A stretch of DNA of 27,768 nucleotides. Source: Arcobacter sp. (GTDB taxonomy: Bacteria > Campylobacterota > Campylobacteria > Campylobacterales > Arcobacteraceae). Made by a program: the position numbers and the translations under genes. Below the pieces are notes generated by a model. The model saw only the letters and a program-made list of their open reading frames with translations. It searched no databases and had not been told where the DNA came from. The stretch spans positions 1 through 27,768 of the forward strand of contig DAOVXU010000003.1 in the NCBI GenBank assembly GCA_030635995.1, in the 5' to 3' direction. The first letter of the stretch is position 1, and every line of letters begins with the position of its first letter. Positions 6,842 through 14,484 of the stretch are shown in pieces.

Positions 6842-7966
6842 TTATTTTTTCTCTCTTTTTTTATAGAATTCTATTTTAAATTCTTTCCATCTATCTTCTA
6901 AAATTGCTTCTCGTGCTTTTCTCATAAGATTTAAATAATAATGTAAATTATGAATAGATGCAAGTCTAAAATATGTCATCTCATTTGCTCTATAAAGATG
7001 ATTTAAATATGCTCTTGTAAAATTCGTACAAGTATAACATTCACATTTTTCATCGAGTGGTTTAGCGTCCGCTTTAAATTGTGCATTTCTAATATTAATC
7101 CTACCAAAAGTAGTAAATAGTGTACCATTTCTTGCATTTCTTGTAGGCATAACACAATCAAACATATCAACACCTCTATCAATATTTTCAATTAAATCTT
7201 CAGGAGTTCCTACACCCATAAGATACCTTGGCTTATCTTTTGGCATAAATTGCACTGTAAATTCAACTGTATCATACATCTCATTATTTAATTCACCAAC
7301 ACTAAGACCACCAATAGCAAAACCATCATAATCACTCATTGCACAAAGTTGAGTTGCAGACATCTCCCTAAATTTTTTTGAAGTTCCACCTTGAATTATT
7401 GCAAATATATTTTGATCTACCCCTATCCCTTTTACTTTTTGTTCCATATGATAAGTGATAGCATCTTGAGCCCATTTAGTTGTACGATTAATAGAGAGTT
7501 CAATTCTCTCATCTGTATTTGGTAATGCCACTAAATCATCAAGTATCATCATAATATCACTATTAAAATCATATTGTGCATCAAGCACAGATTTTGGGGT
7601 AAAATAATGTTTACTTCCATCTATATGAGATTTGAACATCATCCCATTCTCATCTTGTTTTGTATTTTTACTTAATGAAAATGCTTGAAAACCACCAGAA
7701 TCAGTTAAAAAGTTATTGGGGAAATTTGAAAAACCATGAAGACCCCCTAGTTTCTTTATAAGTGGACTTGAGGGTCTTAAAAAAAGATGATAAGTATTCC
7801 CTAAAATTATTTGAGCACCTAAATTTAACATATCATTAAAGTCTAAAGCTTTTACAACCGCTTGAGTACCAACTGGCATAAAGACAGGAGTTTGTACCTC
7901 TCCATGTGCCATTGTAAGTGTTGTTGCTCGTGCTTCACCACTTACTGCATCTAATTTAAAATCCAT
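6842..7966 (-). CDS. tgt: Queuine/preQ1 tRNA-ribosyltransferase (tRNA-guanine transglycosylase)
   Basis: Bacterial Tgt swaps guanine 34 of GUN-anticodon tRNAs for preQ1 on the way to queuosine. All hallmarks are visible in 374 residues: D89 in TDSGGFQAFSL (base recognition), GGLSVGE (219-225) at the substrate pocket, and the nucleophile D270 in MFDCVMPTRNARNG. The zinc ligands C308, C310, C313 (CECYTC) and H339 (ASIHN) have the same spacing as in E. coli Tgt. The start is ATG at 7966, with AAGGTGA upstream. It lies 17 bases after the HD-GYP gene and is probably in the same transcript. No other queuosine gene (queA, queF) lies in the window. Confidence 0.97.
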   Translation of the reverse strand: MDFKLDAVSGEARATTLTMAHGEVQTPVFMPVGTQAVVKALDFNDMLNLGAQIILGNTYHLFLRPSSPLIKKLGGLHGFSNFPNNFLTDSGGFQAFSLSKNTKQDENGMMFKSHIDGSKHYFTPKSVLDAQYDFNSDIMMILDDLVALPNTDERIELSINRTTKWAQDAITYHMEQKVKGIGVDQNIFAIIQGGTSKKFREMSATQLCAMSDYDGFAIGGLSVGELNNEMYDTVEFTVQFMPKDKPRYLMGVGTPEDLIENIDRGVDMFDCVMPTRNARNGTLFTTFGRINIRNAQFKADAKPLDEKCECYTCTNFTRAYLNHLYRANEMTYFRLASIHNLHYYLNLMRKAREAILEDRWKEFKIEFYKKREKK

Positions 7967-7983
7967 CTATATCACCTTTTATT

Positions 7984-10389
7984 TTACAAATATTGTTTTA
8001 TATCCACTTCATCCATCTGTTGAGGAAGTAGATGTTTATCTGCATATTTTTTATATATTCCTGTAGATAAAAATAATTTAAATAAATCTCCATCTAAATG
8101 TTTATCTTTTACCATATTACTTAAAATATCAATAGCTTCACCTAGACTTTTAGGTTCTTTATATGGTCTATCCGCTGCAGTTAAAGCTTCAAATACATCA
8201 GCAAGTGCAATCACTCTTGAAGCTAAAGGCATCTCATCTTTTGTAAGTTGTCTTGGATATCCTGTACCGATCATAGTTTCATGATGTGCACCTGCAAAAG
8301 CTGGAATATTCTTAAGAGCATCAGGAAATGGCAATTTTTCCAACATCTTAATCGTTTCTACAACATGTTCATTTATTTTAAATCTTTCCTCTTTGGTTAA
8401 TGTTCCCTTATCTATTATTAGATTATAAACTTCACCCAAATTATATAAATGTTCTGGAACATCCATTTTAAATTTCATTTTCTGATATTCTTGATAATTA
8501 AAATTTTCTCTTGGTATAATATGTTCCAATTTATCAGATAATAGATATTCTTGTACAGGAAGCTTCATATTTATATTTGTTAACCTTGATCTTTCATCTG
8601 TTGATATTCCTAAAGTATTATCAAAATAACGCACCCATACTGTTTTAGAGATATCTTGTATACTTTGCTTATCATCATTATTCATAAATTCTGTACCCAT
8701 ATTTACTTTAGCAATTAATTCAAAATGATTATATAGTTTTATATGTTCAATATTTAACCACTCTTTTATTTTAGATTTATCATCTCCCTCAATCTCTTTC
8801 TTTAAAGATTTTATAATCAAATCTCGATAAATCACTTCAAATCTAGTTCTTATCTCATGAATCCTATTATATTTAGTTTCTAACTTTGTTGCTTTATCTA
8901 CAACATATTCTGGCGTTGTAACTTTACCACAATCATGCAACCAAGCAGCAATATTAAGCTCCCTTAATTCATCTTTATTTTTAATTGTAAAATCTTTAAA
9001 CTCACCATATTGGGCATCACTTGCCTCTTGCATAATCATCCGTGAAAGTTCAGGTACATTATTACAATGTCCCCCAGTATATTTCGATTTGGTATCTATC
9101 GTTCCAGCAATTAATTTTACAAAAGAATCTAAAAGATCTTTTTGAGACTCTTCATATTTTTTTATTGATTCCGCCATCGATACTAATGATTTTGATAAAT
9201 CATCAATTTCAAAAATAAAAGAATCAATCTTTATAACCTCATCAAATCTTCTCTCTTGAACTTTTTCATTCTCTAATTCTATTAATAAAATAGGTTTAGT
9301 AATAAGTTTTACAGCATACAAAATCATAGGTATAGCTATAAAAATAAATATAAGTATAGAGATAATTAATGAGATTAATATTTTATCATTAAATGGTTTC
9401 ATTACCTCATCATAAGGAGATATAATCCCTAAATATTCTTTAAATCCATATTTAGATTCTAATAAAAATGTATATTTAAAATAATCTTTATTTTTAAACT
9501 GAACAACTTTTGTACTTGAAGTTTTTACACTATTATTATCAATAAATACGTTTGGATAATACCCATCAATATTCTTTTTATCACTTTTTATAATTTTATT
9601 ATAAAAAGCTGTTATTTCACCTTTATCTCTAAATAAAAAGGAACTACTCCCTTTAGCTAGTTTCTGTTCACTTAAAAGTTTTACCAAACTTTCTAAAGAT
9701 ATATCCAGGCCAATCACAACATCACTATTTTTTGATAATTTTTTAGCATAAGTAACCCCTGGTGCTTTTAAATTTGAGAAAACATATGGCTGTGTTTTAG
9801 TTACTTTATTTGTTTGTTGTGCTTTTTTATACCAAGGTCTTATAGCTGGATTATATGTTGTTGATTTAATCACTTTTTTTAATATATTTAAATTTTCATC
9901 CAATGATATCTCATATCTTACTTTTTTATTATCTTTATTGATTATTTTTATCATAAGCCATCTAGCTTTTTTTGGTGTATTTAACTTAGATCTTAAACCC
10001 TTACTAATATCTAAATTTATAATTTCATAAAAATCTCCATTTTTATGTCCCACATAAATTGCATAAATATACTTAGCATTTTCAATATTTTTTATTAATA
10101 AAGGTAAAATTTTATGTTTAATATCTTTTTTAGGATATTCATCTACACCATCTACATGTTCAAGTAAATTTATAAAATATTCACTATTTGAATCATATCT
10201 ATTTATCTTTTGCACCACTTTTGAAGATATATTATCAAAAGAATTTTGTGTAGCTTCTAATGCTAATTTATGACTAAAATTATATTGTAAAACTAATATT
10301 GTTCCAACAACAATAGCAATAATAAAGAAAAAGATCATCATAATAGTTGGCTTAATCTTCATTGATTTTGTTGATAAGAATGAAAACAT
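7984..10389 (-). CDS. Membrane Cache-sensor HD-GYP phosphodiesterase
   Basis: This is probably a receptor that breaks down cyclic di-GMP in response to an external small molecule. There are membrane spans at about residues 14-35 and 335-361. Between them lies a double-Cache-type periplasmic domain with the RPWYKKA motif (184-190). A helical linker leads to the HD-GYP domain, which starts near residue 420. HD is at 485-486 (AAWLHDCGK), HEIRTRFE at 511-518, NEHV at 673-676, HH at 702-703 and GTGYP at 708-712, followed by ALADVFEALTAADRPYK. The usual Asp/Asn of HHExx(D/N)GxGYP is I707. About 130 extra residues (520-655) separate HD from the second half, so the domain is much longer than a standard HD-GYP. 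The start is ATG at 10389 with AAAGGAT upstream. It sits between the DUF1643-like gene and tgt. Confidence 0.88.
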   Translation of the reverse strand: MFSFLSTKSMKIKPTIMMIFFFIIAIVVGTILVLQYNFSHKLALEATQNSFDNISSKVVQKINRYDSNSEYFINLLEHVDGVDEYPKKDIKHKILPLLIKNIENAKYIYAIYVGHKNGDFYEIINLDISKGLRSKLNTPKKARWLMIKIINKDNKKVRYEISLDENLNILKKVIKSTTYNPAIRPWYKKAQQTNKVTKTQPYVFSNLKAPGVTYAKKLSKNSDVVIGLDISLESLVKLLSEQKLAKGSSSFLFRDKGEITAFYNKIIKSDKKNIDGYYPNVFIDNNSVKTSSTKVVQFKNKDYFKYTFLLESKYGFKEYLGIISPYDEVMKPFNDKILISLIISILIFIFIAIPMILYAVKLITKPILLIELENEKVQERRFDEVIKIDSFIFEIDDLSKSLVSMAESIKKYEESQKDLLDSFVKLIAGTIDTKSKYTGGHCNNVPELSRMIMQEASDAQYGEFKDFTIKNKDELRELNIAAWLHDCGKVTTPEYVVDKATKLETKYNRIHEIRTRFEVIYRDLIIKSLKKEIEGDDKSKIKEWLNIEHIKLYNHFELIAKVNMGTEFMNNDDKQSIQDISKTVWVRYFDNTLGISTDERSRLTNINMKLPVQEYLLSDKLEHIIPRENFNYQEYQKMKFKMDVPEHLYNLGEVYNLIIDKGTLTKEERFKINEHVVETIKMLEKLPFPDALKNIPAFAGAHHETMIGTGYPRQLTKDEMPLASRVIALADVFEALTAADRPYKEPKSLGEAIDILSNMVKDKHLDGDLFKLFLSTGIYKKYADKHLLPQQMDEVDIKQYL

Positions 10390-10404
10390 ATTAATCCTTT
10401 AAAT

Positions 10405-11160
10405 TTAAGTTATATCATCAAAAAAAACACTTTGTGGGGGATTTGTTGAAAATACATTCTTTAAAGCTGGTACCATTCTACTTTTATATCTTCCAACTCC
10501 AACAGGATTTAAAAATTGTAAATGCTCAATCGCATAAGGCTTTTGTGTTGTTCTTTTAAATACAAAACAAACCTTCTTTTGCATCTGCACACATTTATCA
10601 TAAATAGATTGAGCATAATTATAAATATATAGGAATTCTTTTTTATTTATTTTTGTACCCCATGCAAAAAATACAAATTTACCATTTATATCCATAGTTG
10701 GCACATCATGGTAATTCATCTCTTTATCAAAGATTGTAAGTTGATTTGAATTTAATAGTTCTGCATCTTGATTTAATGCCATTAGTTTTTCACTTGTATC
10801 AATATTGTGACTATTTAGATTGAAAAGATTTCTTATCTCTACAAGTTGCCCCTCATAACCTTTTACAAGAGGTTTAAAAAGTGTAATTTCTCTTTCAATT
10901 TTAAGTTCATCAAATTCTCCAAATTTATCATACTCTTGCATCTGTAAATCTTTCTTTTGATCATATCCAAGTGGATAAACAAAAGGGTTATACATAAAAA
11001 CTGAACCTGCAATATTTTTCTTTTTAAGCTTTTTATTTTTAATTAACTCTTCAAACGCCTCAATTGAAATATCCTCTTCAGCCTCTTTATTTACATACAA
11101 ATAACTTTCAACTAAAAATTCTTTACCAAATCCCACATCGTACTTCCCAAAATATTGCAT
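10405..11160 (-). CDS. Uncharacterised protein, possibly DUF1643-like
   Basis: The product has 251 residues, is soluble, and has no signal or membrane segment. I cannot assign a function. The stretch EIRNLFNLNSHNIDTSEKLM (about 111-130), then a gap and GKFVFFAWGTKINKKEF (about 158-174), resembles the NLF...D...L...AWG pattern of DUF1643 proteins. These are small uncharacterised proteins often found on mobile DNA. This match is from memory of the motif and is weak. The open frame could begin at GTG 11181, but ATG at 11160 has AAAGGA six bases before it and gives MQYFGKYDVGFGKEF, so the inner start is chosen. It is the first gene of the leftward run HD-GYP, tgt, gatC, ArsC-like, with 15 bases before the HD-GYP gene. 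Confidence 0.65.
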   Translation of the reverse strand: MQYFGKYDVGFGKEFLVESYLYVNKEAEEDISIEAFEELIKNKKLKKKNIAGSVFMYNPFVYPLGYDQKKDLQMQEYDKFGEFDELKIEREITLFKPLVKGYEGQLVEIRNLFNLNSHNIDTSEKLMALNQDAELLNSNQLTIFDKEMNYHDVPTMDINGKFVFFAWGTKINKKEFLYIYNYAQSIYDKCVQMQKKVCFVFKRTTQKPYAIEHLQFLNPVGVGRYKSRMVPALKNVFSTNPPQSVFFDDIT

Positions 11161-11189
11161 TATTTTCCTTTTAACTATCACTATTTACT

Positions 11190-11217
11190 TAATATTATGG
11201 AGTATAGCATAATATTA
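11190..11217 (-). promoter_or_regulatory. Inverted repeat around a candidate -10 element
   Basis: Arms of 10 bp (11190-11199 and 11208-11217, AATATTATG-type) flank a minus-strand TATACT at 11206-11201. This TATACT is about 40 bases before the ATG at 11160. The layout suits a promoter covered by a dimeric regulator, but AT-rich palindromes arise by chance here. Confidence 0.4.
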
Positions 11218-11238
11218 GTTAGGGATATTTTAGTAGTT

Positions 11239-11997
11239 TTAAAAAGTATCTTGTAATGATTTTGAATAAGGACTATTTATCTTCTTTTTTTCCATATCTA
11301 TTAATTTTAAGTTATAACTATTATTATCTAGATAAAAATTTGAGCCTAAAGTTGCTCTTCTTTTTTGATCATATTTATACTCTTGTATATTTAAACCATT
11401 TTCATACATACCAATCCTAATAGGTGTTGCTATTGAGTATGTTAAAACTATAGCTTTATCACTTAGAGTATTTACTATATCTTTAAAATATTGAGTTGTC
11501 CATAACTCATGATTTACATCAGAACTAAAAGGATCTTGATAAACAATATCTACATTTGATAGAGTTTTAATATACTCTCTTGCATCACCAATATAAAGTT
11601 CAATTTTAAATTGTTCATCTTGATAAAAATGGTTAGTTGAGATAGCTTTAATTATATGTTTAATTTTATTAAACTCTTTTGGATATTCAAACTCTTTAAG
11701 TGAAGAGATTAATTCCAAATCAAATTCAGGAGAGAAGAAATTAACTTTTGTTTTTAGATTATTATCTAATATATATAATATAGTTGCAAAAGTATTATAA
11801 CCTATACCAAAACATATATCTAAGATATTTAAAGTATCTTTATCTTTAAATATCTCAAATGATGGATTTATATATTTTAAATATGCCTCATTTAATGCTC
11901 CATCTCCAATACTATGAAAATTTTGATCATATTGAGTAGAGTATAATGTATTTGAGCCATCATTTGTTTTTATGTAGTTTATAGACCTGCGCCCCAC
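11239..11997 (-). CDS. MnmD-like SAM-dependent methyltransferase (tRNA wobble uridine modification)
   Basis: The family is that of the methyltransferase half of MnmC, found as stand-alone MnmD. It methylates 5-aminomethyl-uridine 34 in tRNA to the methylaminomethyl form. The signs are TNDGSNTLYSTQYDQNFHS near residue 10 with DGALNEA following, the SAM-binding LDICFGIGYNT (about 58-68), and IVYQDPFSSDVNHELWTTQYF (about 150-170). The last corresponds to the LDGFAPxxNPxMW motif of MnmC. The 252 residues match a stand-alone enzyme, with no FAD oxidase domain. The start is taken as GTG 11997, since no ATG lies near the conserved N-terminus. It overlaps the upstream gene by 19 bases and shows no strong ribosome binding site, which suggests coupling. 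It is the last gene of the luxS operon. Confidence 0.78.
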   Translation of the reverse strand: MGRRSINYIKTNDGSNTLYSTQYDQNFHSIGDGALNEAYLKYINPSFEIFKDKDTLNILDICFGIGYNTFATILYILDNNLKTKVNFFSPEFDLELISSLKEFEYPKEFNKIKHIIKAISTNHFYQDEQFKIELYIGDAREYIKTLSNVDIVYQDPFSSDVNHELWTTQYFKDIVNTLSDKAIVLTYSIATPIRIGMYENGLNIQEYKYDQKRRATLGSNFYLDNNSYNLKLIDMEKKKINSPYSKSLQDTF

Positions 11998-12425
11998 ATA
12001 TGCATTTTTTTTGCCATCACTAAATTATAATCTTCAAAAATATCAATATCATTTATAGCTAAAAAATTTTCCTCATCTAAAAGTTCTATCATCTGTTCAA
12101 TTGTACTATGCTTTTTATCTTCTATTAAAATAATAAAAGCTGAATTTTCCAATGAGTGATATATTGTAGATAAAAACTTATTTTTATGTGTACAATCTTT
12201 TAAGGTATTGGTTAAAACAGCATATTCATAATCTCTTGTTCTAACTCTAAATTTTTCACAATCTATTCCACTTATATCTTTAGTTTCTAATTTCCCATTA
12301 TTTCTTTGAGCTGTAAATTCCATAGCCTTATTGATTGAATCAAAATCATTATTTATATGAAGTAAAGCTAAGGCAGGAGAATCTTCAAATAAAGAATTAA
12401 ATTGGATTAATTCTTTATATTTCAA
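11979..12425 (-). CDS. Methyltransferase-like protein lacking the SAM-binding motif
   Basis: This 148-residue soluble protein lies between luxS and the MnmD-like gene. The part from about residue 65 (DYEYAVLTNTLKDC, then FLSTIYHSLENSAFIILIED, then a C-terminal DYNLVMAKKMHMWGAG) reads like the second half of a class I methyltransferase. The usual pattern there is a VxxNDVL-type strand, an LxxIYxxLxNxGxLII strand and a final VxxAKKMHMW strand. No GxGxG motif is seen in front, so catalysis is doubtful. The start is a TTG at 12425, one base after the luxS stop, with AGGGA six bases before it; the next in-frame ATG would remove about 35 residues. The function is unknown. It could be a degenerate enzyme or a partner of the MnmD-like protein. 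Confidence 0.65.
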   Translation of the reverse strand: MKYKELIQFNSLFEDSPALALLHINNDFDSINKAMEFTAQRNNGKLETKDISGIDCEKFRVRTRDYEYAVLTNTLKDCTHKNKFLSTIYHSLENSAFIILIEDKKHSTIEQMIELLDEENFLAINDIDIFEDYNLVMAKKMHMWGAGL

Positions 12426-12426
12426 C

Positions 12427-12942
12427 TTATATCCCTAATTTTTTCATCTTCTTTTCACTTAAGAAAAGTTTCTTATTATCCATAATACCTATTTTACTTT
12501 TTAAAACTTTTTTAGATATTTTTTTAGCATCATTAAGTGAGTGCATTTTAAATGTCCCACATTGATATAGATTTAATTCTGGAATATCAGATTTCTTTTG
12601 AACTTTAAGTACATCTTTCATAGCTTTTTCCCATGCAGAAACAACTTTTTTCTCACTTGGTTTGCCAAGTACACTCATATAAAATCCTGTTCTACAACCC
12701 ATAGGTGAACAATCAATAATCTCTACTTTTTTACTATTTAAATGATCTCTAATAAATCCAGCAAAAAGATGCTCTAAAGTATGTATACCCTTTGCATTCA
12801 TTAATTTTTTATTTGGTTGACAAAATCTTAAATCAAAAACTGTAATTGTATCTCCGACGGGTGAACTCATTGTTTTTGCAACTCTAACTGCTGGAGCTAT
12901 CATTTTTGTATGATCTACTCTAAAACTATCTAATAATGGCAT
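12427..12942 (-). CDS. luxS: S-ribosylhomocysteine lyase LuxS
   Basis: LuxS splits S-ribosylhomocysteine into homocysteine and DPD, the precursor of autoinducer 2, in the activated methyl cycle. The 171 residues are a typical length. The metal-binding HTLEH motif places H54, E57 and H58. C83 in SPMGCRTGFY is the catalytic Cys. C128 in LYQCGTF is the third metal ligand. The start is ATG at 12942, with AAGGAT seven bases upstream. It leads a three-gene run with the methyltransferase-like and MnmD-like genes, so recycling of methylation by-products is placed beside methyltransferases. No pfs/mtn (nucleosidase) gene is nearby. Confidence 0.97.
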   Translation of the reverse strand: MPLLDSFRVDHTKMIAPAVRVAKTMSSPVGDTITVFDLRFCQPNKKLMNAKGIHTLEHLFAGFIRDHLNSKKVEIIDCSPMGCRTGFYMSVLGKPSEKKVVSAWEKAMKDVLKVQKKSDIPELNLYQCGTFKMHSLNDAKKISKKVLKSKIGIMDNKKLFLSEKKMKKLGI

Positions 12943-12965
12943 ATCTAATCCTTTTAATTTTTTTC

Positions 12966-12971
12966 ATTATA
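12966..12971 (-). promoter_or_regulatory. Probable -10 element of luxS
   Basis: A perfect TATAAT on the minus strand lies 23 bases before the luxS ATG and directly after the ccoG terminator hairpin. The -35 region would fall inside the hairpin. Terminator and promoter are therefore packed into under 50 bases. Confidence 0.6.
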
Positions 12972-12976
12972 ACTAA

Positions 12977-13008
12977 AAAAACCTAAGTCTTATTTGACTT
13001 AGGTTTTT
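12977..13008 (-). terminator. Rho-independent terminator of ccoG
   Basis: A 13-bp perfect stem (12977-12989 with 12996-13008) with a 6-base loop is followed on the minus strand by a run of T. It starts 23 bases after the ccoG stop. Confidence 0.85.
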
Positions 13009-13030
13009 AATATATTGCTTTAAGTTAATT

Positions 13031-14413
13031 CTATTTTGTTAACTTATCACTTCTTGGGAAAATAAATACTGCTTTTCTAAGTACAAATACTTTTTGCGGA
13101 TCTTCTTCTGCCCATGATCTTAATGTAATTGTAATAGGTGTATCTTTTCTTGCATCATCAACTAATAACTCTTTTGTACTTAACTGTACAACTTTTTTAG
13201 CTAACTTTCCTCTACTCAATTTAAAAGGCTTAAATCTTTTAATAGTTATTTTATCTTTATATTCACCTAAAATTTCCATATGATAAGTATATGTTTCTTT
13301 TTGTGTATTTTGAAATAATACTAAAAAATTATTTACAACTTCATTATCAGCTTTTATCTTATATAACTGAGTTGTTTTATTTACATTTAAAAGCATATAC
13401 TCTTTTTTACCACCCATTACAAAAAGCATACCAACAATTAAAACCAATACAGCTCCATACATAATAGTTTTTGCTCTAAGTATTTTAGTCTCTTTACCAT
13501 GCACAACATCATTTGTACTTGACCACTGAACTAAACTCTCTTTACCAAGTTTACCCATAACAGTTGTACAAGCATCAACACACTCTAAACAGTTAATACA
13601 CTCCAATTGAGCACCTTGTCTAATATCAATATGAGTAGGACAAACAGTAACACAAGATTGACAAGCTGTACAATCCATATCTTCAGGTACATCTTTTGCT
13701 TTAAAAACTATTTTTTCTTTTGTTTTTTCATCATAGATCTTACCACCTCTTTTTTCACTATAAATAGCTTGGATAGTATCATCATCATATAAAACTGATT
13801 GAACTCTTGAATAAGGACAAACATATACACAAAAATTTTCTTGAATAATTATAACATCCCATATTAAAAATGCTGCAATACCTAAAACTATACCTATCAT
13901 CATCATATGATCAGATGGATTTTGTAAATATGCAAAGAAATCAGCAGGAGGGATAAAAAACCACATAAAATCTGCCGCTGCAACCAATGATAATACTGCC
14001 CATAATACTATACCAATCACTTTTTTTGTTGCATTTCCAGACTTAGAATAATCAGGATCTTTTTGTTTGTTTTTAATTCTTCTCATACCTAGAATTTTAC
14101 CTTCAATCAAATCTCGATAAATTACTCTAAATATAGTTTGAGGACATGCCCATCCACACCAAGCTCTACCACCAATAGCTGTTACTGCAAATATTCCTAA
14201 GAACATAAACATCAATAAAAATGGCATCATATACAACTCTTGCATATCAAAAGCTACACCCATTAGCTGTAACTGCTTCTTATCAAATGATAGTAAAAAT
14301 ACTTGATTTCCCCCAATTTGAATAAAAGGTAACCCAATAGCTACAATTGTAGCAACAATATAAGCATAATATCTTTGAATTCTATATGCTGTTTTTTTAA
14401 TATTTGTATCCAT
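13031..14413 (-). CDS. ccoG: Cytochrome c oxidase accessory protein CcoG
   Basis: CcoG is a membrane polyferredoxin needed for assembly of the cbb3 oxidase; in Rhodobacter it reduces copper for the CuB site. Several membrane spans are seen (start of protein, MMPFLLMFMFLGIF, IVLWAVLSLV, MMIGIVLGIAAFLIW and GAVLVLIVGMLFVMG). Cys motifs are WCGWACPQT, CVYVCPYSRVQ and the two-cluster ferredoxin part CTACQSCVTVCP and CINCLECVDAC. The C-terminal 100 residues form the periplasmic Ig-like FixG domain. The frame extends to ATG 14446, but that codon overlaps a TATAAT promoter box and has no ribosome binding site. ATG at 14413 has AAGGAG eight bases before it, giving 460 residues. The gene is separate from any ccoNOQP operon. 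Confidence 0.95.
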   Translation of the reverse strand: MDTNIKKTAYRIQRYYAYIVATIVAIGLPFIQIGGNQVFLLSFDKKQLQLMGVAFDMQELYMMPFLLMFMFLGIFAVTAIGGRAWCGWACPQTIFRVIYRDLIEGKILGMRRIKNKQKDPDYSKSGNATKKVIGIVLWAVLSLVAAADFMWFFIPPADFFAYLQNPSDHMMMIGIVLGIAAFLIWDVIIIQENFCVYVCPYSRVQSVLYDDDTIQAIYSEKRGGKIYDEKTKEKIVFKAKDVPEDMDCTACQSCVTVCPTHIDIRQGAQLECINCLECVDACTTVMGKLGKESLVQWSSTNDVVHGKETKILRAKTIMYGAVLVLIVGMLFVMGGKKEYMLLNVNKTTQLYKIKADNEVVNNFLVLFQNTQKETYTYHMEILGEYKDKITIKRFKPFKLSRGKLAKKVVQLSTKELLVDDARKDTPITITLRSWAEEDPQKVFVLRKAVFIFPRSDKLTK

Positions 14414-14444
14414 ATTCTCTCTCCTTTTAATGACTCTTTGTGAC

Positions 14445-14450
14445 ATTATA
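14445..14450 (-). promoter_or_regulatory. Probable -10 element of ccoG
   Basis: A minus-strand TATAAT lies 32 bases before ATG 14413 and overlaps the longer frame's ATG. It supports the inner start. No clear FNR-type TTGAT-N4-ATCAA site is seen beside it. Confidence 0.55.
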
Positions 14451-14484
14451 TATTATTTTAGCTTATAATTGGCATAACTAAATA

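Noticed and set aside
11979..12425. Pseudogene or frameshifted methyltransferase
   Set aside because: A good AGGGA site, tight overlap with both neighbours and an intact C-terminal pattern argue for a functional short protein.
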